Of a DNA stretch of 8,374 nt, positions 1 through 5,562 are shown piece by piece. Every line of letters starts with the position of its first letter. Within the stretch, counting starts at the first letter, position 1. Source of the DNA: an uncultured Clostridia bacterium (GTDB taxonomy: Bacteria; Bacillota; Clostridia; Christensenellales; UBA1242); contig CAMOCH010000038.1 of NCBI GenBank assembly GCA_946610655.1, positions 1-8,374 of the forward strand, read 5' to 3'. Under the pieces are notes generated by a model. The model had not been told where the DNA came from and searched no databases. It saw nothing but the letters and a program-made list of their open reading frames with translations. A program made the position numbers and the translations under genes.

Positions 1-1152
1 TAATGTTTTCGCAGTTCCTCTTCCAAGGAAATAATTGTTAAGTTCGGTTGTTGTAACATTTTCAACTGCAGGGCGTGCCTCTGGATTACCAAGTTTTGCT
101 TTGGTTTGTCCTTCAAATTGAACATTTTTCATTTTAACAGAAATAATCGCACTAAGACCTTCTCTAAAATCTTCACCAACAAGGTTTGCATCTTTATCTT
201 TCAAAATGTTATTTTTTCTTGCAAGGTCATTGAACACTTTTGTTATTGCACTTTTAAAACCAACTTCATGGGTTCCACCTTCACTGGTGTTAATGTTATT
301 AACATAACTAAAAATGTTGTCAACATATTCATCTGTGTGCATAAGCGCAACTTCAACTTTAATATCGTTTGATGTTCCAGCAAAATATATAGGCTCTTCA
401 TAAAGTTTAACTTTGCTTTCATTTAAATACTTAACAAAGTCTTTAATTCCACCATCATATTTATAACTTTTAACAACTGGTTCTTTTGTTTTATCTCTTT
501 CATCAATCAAAACAATTTCAAGACCCTTATTCAAAAAGGCTTGTTCTTTAATGTGTTTGTTGATTGTTGCATAATCAAATTCAACAGTTTCAAAAATTCT
601 ATCATCTGGCATAAATGTTACTTTTGTTCCTGTTGCAAGAGATTTTCCAACAACAGCAAGAGGAGCTTTTGGAACACCACCAGCAATTTTTCCTGGTTTA
701 ACCTCTTTGCTTTCAAATTCTTGAACATATTTTTTGCCATCTCTGTTTACTTCAACTTTAAGCCATCTAGAAAGTGCATTAACAACTGATGCACCAACAC
801 CATGAAGTCCACCAGAATAAGCATAGTTTTCGTTATTAAACTTACCACCAGCATGAAGTTGTGTGTAAACAACCTCAACAGCACTAACTTTCAATACTGG
901 GTGTATATCAACCGGAATGCCACGACCATTATCTTCAACAGATATTGATCCATCTGCATGAAGAGTCAATATTATTCTTGAGCAGAAACCATTTGCAGCT
1001 TCATCAATTGAGTTATCAAGAATTTCCCAAACCAAGTGATGTAAACCTTTTGGGCCTGTTGTTCCAATGTACATACCAGGTCTAAGTCTAACTGCATCAA
1101 GTCCCTCCAAAACTGTTATATCTTTTGCGTCATAAGTCTTTTTATTGTCCAA
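1..1152 (-). CDS. gyrB: DNA gyrase subunit B, N-terminal part (cut by window edge)
   Basis: GyrB is the ATPase subunit of the type II topoisomerase that introduces negative supercoils into DNA. The 384 visible codons cover the GHKL ATPase domain and the transducer domain. The Toprim domain and C-terminus lie beyond the left edge. Visible motifs are RPGMYIG (24-30), HHLVWEILDNSIDEA (38-52, with catalytic Glu43 and Mg-binding Asn47), DNGRGIP (74-80), GGLHGVGASVVNALS (114-128), GGTHEVGF (292-299) and QFEGQTKAKLGN (345-356, with the ATP-contacting QTK). KGLHHLVWE and the transducer sequence favour GyrB over ParE. There is no ATG at the 5' end. I chose TTG at 1152 because AGGTGA lies 5 bases upstream; an in-frame GTG (1161-1159) overlaps that site. 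The gene is divergent from murG and has its own promoter. No recF is adjacent, unlike the common dnaN-recF-gyrB order. Confidence 0.97.
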   Translation of the reverse strand, partial: MDNKKTYDAKDITVLEGLDAVRLRPGMYIGTTGPKGLHHLVWEILDNSIDEAANGFCSRIILTLHADGSISVEDNGRGIPVDIHPVLKVSAVEVVYTQLHAGGKFNNENYAYSGGLHGVGASVVNALSRWLKVEVNRDGKKYVQEFESKEVKPGKIAGGVPKAPLAVVGKSLATGTKVTFMPDDRIFETVEFDYATINKHIKEQAFLNKGLEIVLIDERDKTKEPVVKSYKYDGGIKDFVKYLNESKVKLYEEPIYFAGTSNDIKVEVALMHTDEYVDNIFSYVNNINTSEGGTHEVGFKSAITKVFNDLARKNNILKDKDANLVGEDFREGLSAIISVKMKNVQFEGQTKAKLGNPEARPAVENVTTTELNNYFLGRGTAKTL

Positions 1153-1157
1153 AATTG

Positions 1158-1163
1158 TCACCT
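1158..1163 (-). promoter_or_regulatory. gyrB ribosome binding site supporting a TTG start
   Basis: AGGTGA on the minus strand is fully complementary to the 16S rRNA anti-SD (TCACCT). It sits 5 bases before TTG GAC AAT. The alternative GTG codon lies inside this hexamer; the nearest purine run before it (AAGGA) is only 3 bases away, which is too close. Translation from TTG begins MDNKKTYDAK and reaches the conserved VLEGLDAVR segment at the usual distance. Confidence 0.7.
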
Positions 1164-1194
1164 ATCCTTCGAGTTTTTAATAAATACATTTATT

Positions 1195-1223
1195 AGTATA
1201 ACAATAAACTTAATTTGATGCAA
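1195..1223 (-). promoter_or_regulatory. Sigma-A promoter of gyrB, extended -10
   Basis: On the minus strand, TTGCAT (1223-1218) is separated by exactly 17 bases from TATACT (1200-1195). The -10 is preceded by TGT, giving the extended TGnTATACT form typical of strong Gram-positive promoters. Transcription should start near 1188, leaving a leader of about 36 bases before the TTG start. I saw no attenuator or riboswitch in that leader. Confidence 0.75.
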
Positions 1224-1256
1224 ACATTTTTGGCACATAAAACCATATAAAATACA

Positions 1257-1262
1257 TATAAT
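1257..1262 (+). promoter_or_regulatory. Possible -10 element for murG
   Basis: A TATAAT hexamer lies about 10 bases before the murG ribosome binding site. The nearest good -35 is TTGGCA (1230-1235), but the 21-base spacing is too long. With normal spacing only weak -35 matches exist. A promoter is expected here because murG is divergent from gyrB, but the exact element is not settled. Confidence 0.3.
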
Positions 1263-1281
1263 ATATATAATTGGAGCGTTT

Positions 1282-2316
1282 ATGAAGACAATTGTATTAA
1301 CTGGTGGTGGCACAGCTGGTCACATTATGCCACACATTGCAATTAAAGATAGTTTAAAAAAGCATTTTGACAAAATATACTACATTGGTTCAACTGGAGG
1401 AATGGAAACAAACATTGTTGGCTCACTACCTGACATCACTTTTTACTCTATTGACTGCTGCAAATTAAACAGAAAAAACATATTTAAAAATATCACCCTA
1501 CCAGTCAAATTCTTAAAAAGTGTTCATCAAGCAAAAAAAATATTGAATGAAATTAAACCAAACATTGTTTTTTCAAAAGGTGGTTATGTTGCATTGCCTG
1601 TCGTGTTTGCAGCAAAAGAATTAAAGATTCCCGTTATTGCCCATGAAAGTGATTTAAGTTTGGGATTGTCTAACAAACTGTCTAAACTTTGTACACAAAA
1701 AATTTGCACAACTTTTGAGCAAACAGCAAAAGCTGTTGGTAAAAAAGGAGAATACACAGGTTCTCCTATTCGAATAAAAACATCTTCAACATTTACAAGC
1801 AATTCACAAAAACCAATACTTCTCATCACCGGTGGTTCGCAAGGTTCAAAAGCAATTAACGAAGCTGTATGGCAAATTGCAGATGAACTTACAAAAACAT
1901 TTTGTGTTTATCATCAAGTTGGAAAAGGAAATTATAATAATTCCATTTCAATAGATGGCTATAATCAGTTTGAATTTTCGGATAGCTTGCAAGAAATTAT
2001 GAAGGCATCAAGCATGGTTATTTCAAGAGCTGGAAGCAATACAATTTTTGAAATTGCATACAACAAAAAACCAATGCTACTCATACCCTTACCAAAAGGA
2101 ACATCAAGGGGTGACCAAGTTGAAAATGCCAAATATTTCAACAAAAAAGGTTATGCAAAAGTGCTTTTTCAAGATGATTTAACACCCGAAACATTATTAA
2201 ATTGCATAAAATCACTATATAATGAGCAAAACGAATACATTAACAGGTTAAAAAACGCAAAAATACCAAATGGAAATGATAAAATTGTTGATATTATATT
2301 AAAATTCGCAAAATAA
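1282..2316 (+). CDS. murG: MurG, UDP-GlcNAc:lipid I N-acetylglucosaminyltransferase
   Basis: MurG transfers GlcNAc from UDP-GlcNAc to undecaprenyl-PP-MurNAc-pentapeptide (lipid I), forming lipid II on the inner face of the cytoplasmic membrane. The 344 residues fit this GT28, GT-B-fold family. N-domain motifs are GGGTAGH (8-14; the second Gly of the more common GGGTGGH is Ala, as in many clostridial members), SKGGYVALPVV (98-108) and HESD (121-124). C-domain motifs are TGGSQGS (183-189), SRAGSNTIFE (248-257) and RGDQ (276-279), which form the UDP-GlcNAc site. The start is supported by GGAG 5 bases upstream of the ATG. The gene appears monocistronic: it is divergent from gyrB and convergent with the PII operon, and its stop codon lies within the terminator stem. 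It is not next to ftsW, murD or murC, its usual division-cluster partners. Confidence 0.96.
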   Translation: MKTIVLTGGGTAGHIMPHIAIKDSLKKHFDKIYYIGSTGGMETNIVGSLPDITFYSIDCCKLNRKNIFKNITLPVKFLKSVHQAKKILNEIKPNIVFSKGGYVALPVVFAAKELKIPVIAHESDLSLGLSNKLSKLCTQKICTTFEQTAKAVGKKGEYTGSPIRIKTSSTFTSNSQKPILLITGGSQGSKAINEAVWQIADELTKTFCVYHQVGKGNYNNSISIDGYNQFEFSDSLQEIMKASSMVISRAGSNTIFEIAYNKKPMLLIPLPKGTSRGDQVENAKYFNKKGYAKVLFQDDLTPETLLNCIKSLYNEQNEYINRLKNAKIPNGNDKIVDIILKFAK

Positions 2317-2345
2317 AAAGTGGCAAATGCCACTTTTTGTTTTTG
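2315..2345. terminator. Bidirectional intrinsic terminator between murG and the PII operon
   Basis: A perfect 10-bp stem (AAAAAGTGGC / GCCACTTTTT, 2315-2324 and 2329-2338) closes an AAAT tetraloop. On the plus strand the stem leads into TTTTTGTTTTT. On the minus strand it leads into TTTTTATTTT. It can therefore end both murG and the convergent operon within a 36-base gap. Confidence 0.9.
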
Positions 2346-2352
2346 CTATTAT

Positions 2353-2724
2353 TTATTCGTTTTCAGTTCCCTCGTCTTCTATCTCTCTTCCATGGGTCAT
2401 TCCACTTACATAGCTTACAGGCAAAACAAACACCATTCCTCTTGCAGCTGAACGATAGTCAACAGCAGCATAAATTGCTTTAACTATAGGAAGACATAAT
2501 TCTTCTTTAACCAAAATTAAAACAGTTTCATTTTCTGGATTAACTTCAAAGCCAAAGAATTTTCTTTTTGATTCTCCCTGACCTTTACCATTAAGTATAA
2601 CAGCTCCTTTTGCCCCTTTACTTCTTGCTGCATTAATTGCTTCATCAGAGTATCCTCTTTGAACTATTGCAACAATAAGTTTATAATTTTCATCATCAAA
2701 AATTTCTTTATCAAAAATATCCAT
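2353..2724 (-). CDS. PII-like signalling protein (P-II family), last gene of the DUF1538 operon
   Basis: This is a 123-residue member of the PII (GlnB/GlnK-like) superfamily. These small trimeric proteins bind nucleotides and usually control transporters or enzymes. Visible parts are the first strand KLIVAIVQRG (15-24), a helix SDEAINAARSKGAKG (26-40), a T-loop region GKGQGESKRKFFGFEVNPENE (46-66), strand TVLILVKEE (67-75), helix LPIVKAIYAAV (78-88) and the C-terminal core strand GMVFVLPV (96-103). The canonical uridylylated T-loop tyrosine of GlnB (RGAEY) is absent, so control by GlnD-type modification is unlikely. An acidic tail (EIEDEGTENE, 114-123) ends the protein. The start is firm: AGGAGG lies 5 bases before the ATG, and its first bases overlap the TAG stop of the preceding gene. 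The ligand is unknown. The neighbouring DUF1538 protein is the most likely target. Confidence 0.88.
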   Translation of the reverse strand: MDIFDKEIFDDENYKLIVAIVQRGYSDEAINAARSKGAKGAVILNGKGQGESKRKFFGFEVNPENETVLILVKEELCLPIVKAIYAAVDYRSAARGMVFVLPVSYVSGMTHGREIEDEGTENE

Positions 2725-2733
2725 AATATCCTC

Positions 2734-3090
2734 CTAAATGAATGCTGCCTTCGCACCCATATATCCATCAGTTTCCATCAAGAAGCCCTTGCCGTTGCCA
2801 GGAACGTTAAACTTAAATTTTGAACTTACGTCATGAACCAAATCTTTGGCAACATCTTTCAAACACATGACCATAACAACGTTAACATCGGTGTATGCAC
2901 CAAAAGCAGATGCAATACCAACACGGCTTAGTCCTCTTCCTCTCATTGACGAAAGAACAATTCCTCCAATATCTTTAACATATGCCGTCAATTGATTTTC
3001 AACTGTTTGCTTACAAATAAACACAGCAATTGAAAGTTCATCAATATCACTCAGCTGCAATTTTTTAATTGCCATTTTGTTCTTTTTCAT
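2734..3090 (-). CDS. Second, divergent PII-like protein
   Basis: This 118-residue protein looks like a diverged PII or PII-like ferredoxin-fold protein. It has strand LSIAVFICKQ (19-28), helix TVENQLTAYVKDIGG (29-43), strand IVLSSMRGRGLS (44-55), a T-loop-like segment with VGIASAFGAYTD (57-68), strand NVVMVMCL (70-77), helix KDVAKDLVHDVSSKF (78-92), a glycine-rich loop FNVPGNGKGF (94-103) resembling a PII B-loop, and a C-terminal GYMGAKAAFI. It resembles its downstream PII neighbour only at the fold level. The chosen ATG overlaps the DUF1538 gene by 26 bases and has AAGGAG 10 bases upstream. An internal Met6 at 3075 would give an 11-base overlap but lacks a ribosome binding site. Either way translation is probably coupled. 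Assignment to PII is less certain than for the next gene, and the function is inferred from context. Confidence 0.78.
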   Translation of the reverse strand: MKKNKMAIKKLQLSDIDELSIAVFICKQTVENQLTAYVKDIGGIVLSSMRGRGLSRVGIASAFGAYTDVNVVMVMCLKDVAKDLVHDVSSKFKFNVPGNGKGFLMETDGYMGAKAAFI

Positions 3091-4597
3091 TCAGCTTTTG
3101 CTCCTTAATTTCTTTATATCTTTGTTCAAGTTTAGTTATGTTTGAATATTTATCAACACCATAGCTAACTCTCGCAAAGATTCTTTTCGACCTTTTAACA
3201 AATCCATTAACTTTAACATTATATACAATTCCGATAATTTCAAGCACTATAATTGGAACCATTGAACTGATTGCAACAAATCCAAAACCACCTGCTCCAG
3301 ACGTGCTCATTGCAATCATTGCTGGCATAACAAACGCAGTGCTAAGTGATCCAACAGCAACCCCACCACTGTCAAACGCAATAGCAACAAATGTTGTATC
3401 AGAGAATATCATTAAAACAGCTATAAGCAAATAGCCAATTCCTAAGAAATACCAAATGCTTATATCAAAATATACTCTGACTACTGCAAGTACAGCCGCA
3501 ATCAACATGCTAATAGCAAGTGCAAATACAACAACTTTTCTGTTAATATTGCCCTGTGTTTCAGCTTCAATCTGAGCACCAAGCACCCTGATTGATGGTT
3601 CTGAAAACACAATCACAAACGCAATAAGAGCATAGATTAATAGCACAAGATATATGTTTTTGCTTTCAAGCATTTCACCAATTGCTGAACCCATTTCGAT
3701 AATGCCGTAATCAATGCTAAACAAAAATAAATATAGCCCAACAAAAGTAACAATAACACCAAGAATCAAAGAAAGTTTTTTCTTCCTTGGCAATTTGATA
3801 AATATTATTTGGAACAAATAAAATACTGAAACAAGTGGAACTATTGCCATTGTTGTGTTATATAGTACCTGGACAAATATGCTATATTTTGATCCAGAGA
3901 CTATCGCTTCGGCACTGCTACCTCTCAAGAATAACCCCAAAATAAGCATTGCAATAATTGGTCCAACACTGGCAATACCAATTGCACCAAATGTTTCATT
4001 ATTTGTTTTATTTTTGGAAGCAACACCAGCACACATGGCAAGCACAAATGGACTTGTCACCATTCCAAGAGTTGAAGCCCCACTATCAAATGCAATAGCA
4101 ACAAAACTATCAGGAACAAAAGTTGCCAAAATAAACGTTATAAAATAAAGCACCAGCATAAGCACTCTGATTGACATGTGTTTTACAATTCTTATAAGCG
4201 CAAATGCAACAAACACACCAACCCCAGCGCCGATAACAAATAATAGAACTGATTTATTAACGGCAATACCACTTTCAATAATTTGTTCAGACAATGTTTG
4301 AACATCTGGTTCTGCAATCGTTGCAAACATTCCAAACAAAAAAGCAAAGAACAAGAATATAAAAAAGTTTGAAATCTTTTTTGCACTTGATCCAACCATA
4401 TCTCCCATAGGCATGATTGTGCTATCAATACCGGTTAGAAACAAAACTTCTCCAACACACAAAAGCACTGCCGATATTAAAAACTTAACAAGCGTTGATG
4501 TATCAAATTTACCAACAAAAAACTCCAATAGCAGGACTATTGCCACTATTGGAATTATTGCAACCAAAACATCTCTAAATTTCTTAAATAAAGCCAT
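3065..4597 (-). CDS. DUF1538 membrane protein with two tandem repeats, putative ion transporter
   Basis: This 510-residue polytopic membrane protein has roughly 12-14 hydrophobic segments. I recognise it as DUF1538. It is built from two homologous halves offset by about 238 residues. Paired landmarks are IDSTIMPMGDMVG (57-69) with IDYGIIEMGSAIG (295-307), EPDVQTLSEQI (96-106) with EPSIRVLGAQI (333-343), and an identical FVAIAFDSG at 165-173 and 403-411. Such inverted or tandem halves with discontinuous helices are typical of secondary transporters. From memory, a two-subunit DUF1538 pair from Halomonas (UmpA/UmpB) was reported as a Na+(Li+,K+)/H+ antiporter; applying that here is inference. 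A charged tail (about 465-510, Lys/Glu-rich) is probably cytoplasmic. The ATG shares one base with the upstream stop (TAATG), indicating translational coupling. Two PII-like genes follow directly, which suggests ligand-gated control of transport. Confidence 0.88.
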   Translation of the reverse strand: MALFKKFRDVLVAIIPIVAIVLLLEFFVGKFDTSTLVKFLISAVLLCVGEVLFLTGIDSTIMPMGDMVGSSAKKISNFFIFLFFAFLFGMFATIAEPDVQTLSEQIIESGIAVNKSVLLFVIGAGVGVFVAFALIRIVKHMSIRVLMLVLYFITFILATFVPDSFVAIAFDSGASTLGMVTSPFVLAMCAGVASKNKTNNETFGAIGIASVGPIIAMLILGLFLRGSSAEAIVSGSKYSIFVQVLYNTTMAIVPLVSVFYLFQIIFIKLPRKKKLSLILGVIVTFVGLYLFLFSIDYGIIEMGSAIGEMLESKNIYLVLLIYALIAFVIVFSEPSIRVLGAQIEAETQGNINRKVVVFALAISMLIAAVLAVVRVYFDISIWYFLGIGYLLIAVLMIFSDTTFVAIAFDSGGVAVGSLSTAFVMPAMIAMSTSGAGGFGFVAISSMVPIIVLEIIGIVYNVKVNGFVKRSKRIFARVSYGVDKYSNITKLEQRYKEIKEQKLNEKEQNGN

Positions 4598-5391
4598 TAA
4601 AACCCAAACCCACCAACAATATCTGCATCATATTTTCTTTTCTTTCTTTTTACATATTTTCTTTTTGGTTTAACAGGTTCAGTTTTCGTTTCAACCACAG
4701 GAGCAGGTTCAACTTTCACAGGTTCTTCAACAATTTCCTCAACAGGTTCTTCTTCAACAACTTCTGGTTCACTTTCTTCTGCTGGTTCTTCCTCTATTGT
4801 TTCTTCAACAGGTTCTTCTGTCTCTTCAGGTTTTTCTTCTTCCTGCTCTTCAATTTGTTGTTCAGCTCTTGCCTTTTCAAGCAGTTCTCTTTCTGCAATC
4901 TTCTTTTCTATATTTTCAATGAATTTTCTTCTAAATTCTTCTCTTTCGTCAATAGCAGGTTTTTCTTCTTGTTCTTCACTTTCTCCAAACAAAGGTTTAT
5001 CTTCTTCAAGAGTTCGTCTAGAAAGCATATCTTCGTCTTCTTTATCTCTGCCAGAGATAAATGTTGAATCAGCAAAAGATTTTCTTGGTTCGACATCATA
5101 AGTTTGTTCTCCCCCCATTGCATATTCAGACATTTCTTTTTCAACTTCATTTTCTTGAATTTCTTGGTTTGGAGCAAGCCCAGTAACATCAAAAGTTTCT
5201 TCTTTTGCAAAATACTTATTAGCAAGTGTGCGAGTAGAAAGTTCTGCAACATCTTTTGCAGAATCAACAGAAGGTTTAAGCAATGTTCCATTTTTTAAAT
5301 CAATATAATAACCTTCATTTTTTACATCTTTTAAAGCTTTTTTAAAAGCTCTTCTTTTGAAACCTGAATCTAAAAATTCATACATTGACAT
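4597..5391 (-). CDS. Glu/Pro-rich acidic protein of unknown function, first gene of the operon
   Basis: I do not recognise this 264-residue protein. The N-terminal part (1-65) has a helical basic patch FKRRAFKKALKDVKNEG (11-27). The middle (115-180) is highly charged, and 148-185 could form a helix or coiled coil. Residues 182-240 are low-complexity, rich in Glu, Pro and Val (EEP and EEPVEE repeats) and probably disordered. The end is strongly basic (KPKRKYVKRKKRKYDADIV, 241-259) followed by GGFGF. No signal peptide or membrane segment is seen, so it is likely cytoplasmic. Its stop overlaps the ATG of the DUF1538 gene, tying its expression to the transporter. The start is uncertain: Met1 is only 3 bases from GAGG, while Met3 (5385) has 9 bases. 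Possible roles, all speculative, are a scaffold or localisation factor for the membrane protein. Confidence 0.8.
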   Translation of the reverse strand: MSMYEFLDSGFKRRAFKKALKDVKNEGYYIDLKNGTLLKPSVDSAKDVAELSTRTLANKYFAKEETFDVTGLAPNQEIQENEVEKEMSEYAMGGEQTYDVEPRKSFADSTFISGRDKEDEDMLSRRTLEEDKPLFGESEEQEEKPAIDEREEFRRKFIENIEKKIAERELLEKARAEQQIEEQEEEKPEETEEPVEETIEEEPAEESEPEVVEEEPVEEIVEEPVKVEPAPVVETKTEPVKPKRKYVKRKKRKYDADIVGGFGF

Positions 5392-5417
5392 AATCCTCTA
5401 TTTTCTATATTGTAAAT

Positions 5418-5446
5418 ATTATACCTAAATTTTGATAATTTAGCAA
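5418..5446 (-). promoter_or_regulatory. Sigma-A promoter of the acidic protein-DUF1538-PII operon
   Basis: On the minus strand TTGCTA (5446-5441) and a perfect TATAAT (5423-5418) are separated by exactly 17 bases. Transcription should start near 5411, about 20 bases before the first ATG, with GAGG just before that ATG. No other comparable promoter lies inside the operon, where genes overlap or are 9 bases apart, so all four genes are probably co-transcribed. Confidence 0.72.
5425..5443. promoter_or_regulatory. Candidate operator: perfect dyad between -35 and -10
   Basis: CTAAATT-TTGAT-AATTTAG is a perfect inverted repeat with 7-bp arms and a 5-base centre. It fills the spacer of the operon promoter and reaches into the -35 hexamer, so a protein bound here would block RNA polymerase. 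The divergent WYL regulator is the obvious candidate binder, but this is inference. The AT-rich composition means chance is not excluded. Confidence 0.45.
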
Positions 5447-5467
5447 ACAATTAACAATACATTTATT

Positions 5468-5488
5468 AATATATTTATAAAATATATT
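5468..5488. repeat. Perfect AT-only palindrome in the divergent intergenic region
   Basis: AATATATTT-ATA-AAATATATT has 9-bp perfect arms. It lies midway between the two divergent promoters, about 22 bases upstream of the operon -35 and 40 bases upstream of the WYL -35. It may be a regulator site or simply an AT-rich upstream element; pure A/T sequence makes dyads common. Confidence 0.3.
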
Positions 5489-5506
5489 GAATAAAAGTAG
5501 AAAATT

Positions 5507-5520
5507 AGAACATGTGTTCG
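5507..5520 (-). promoter_or_regulatory. LexA (DinR)-box-like site upstream of the WYL promoter
   Basis: Read on the minus strand the 14 bases are CGAACACATGTTCT. They match 13 of 14 positions of the Bacillus LexA/DinR consensus CGAACRNRYGTTYC (12 of 14 on the plus strand). The core GAAC-N4-GTTC dyad is perfect. The site ends 7 bases before the -35 of the plus-strand WYL gene. It could instead be a site for the WYL regulator itself. Confidence 0.4.
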
Positions 5521-5527
5521 AAAAACA

Positions 5528-5556
5528 TTGACTTAATAATAATTAAATTATATAAT
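5528..5556 (+). promoter_or_regulatory. Near-consensus sigma-A promoter of the WYL regulator gene
   Basis: TTGACT (5528-5533) and a perfect TATAAT (5551-5556) are separated by exactly 17 bases. With the usual distance from the -10, transcription would begin at about 5563, which is the A of the ATG. This predicts a leaderless mRNA, in line with the lack of a ribosome binding site. Confidence 0.75.
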
Positions 5557-5562
5557 TAGAAT

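Noticed and set aside
106..789. Two plus-strand open frames inside the gyrB region
   Set aside because: They are antisense to the strongly conserved gyrB frame, are rich in Phe, Asn, Ile and Cys as expected from antisense AT-rich coding, and resemble no family.
1..1152. ParE (topoisomerase IV subunit) as an alternative identity
   Set aside because: HHLVWEILDNSIDEA, GGTHEVGF and the transducer region fit GyrB better, though the diagnostic C-terminal region is outside the window.
1584..1829. Minus-strand open frame within murG
   Set aside because: It lies wholly inside the conserved murG frame and has no ribosome binding site or recognisable domain.
4192..4428. Alternative minus-strand frame inside the DUF1538 gene
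   Set aside because: It is fully contained in the transporter frame, which has clear internal homology; no independent signals.
4855..5298. Several open frames on both strands over the acidic protein gene
   Set aside because: They are shadows of the biased GAA/CCA-rich coding sequence, with Ser/Phe-rich or Lys/Leu-rich products and no SD. The long frame linked by TAATG to DUF1538 is the better gene.
5546..5557. AATTATATAATT palindrome over the WYL -10
   Set aside because: It is explained by the TATAAT hexamer in AT-rich surroundings.
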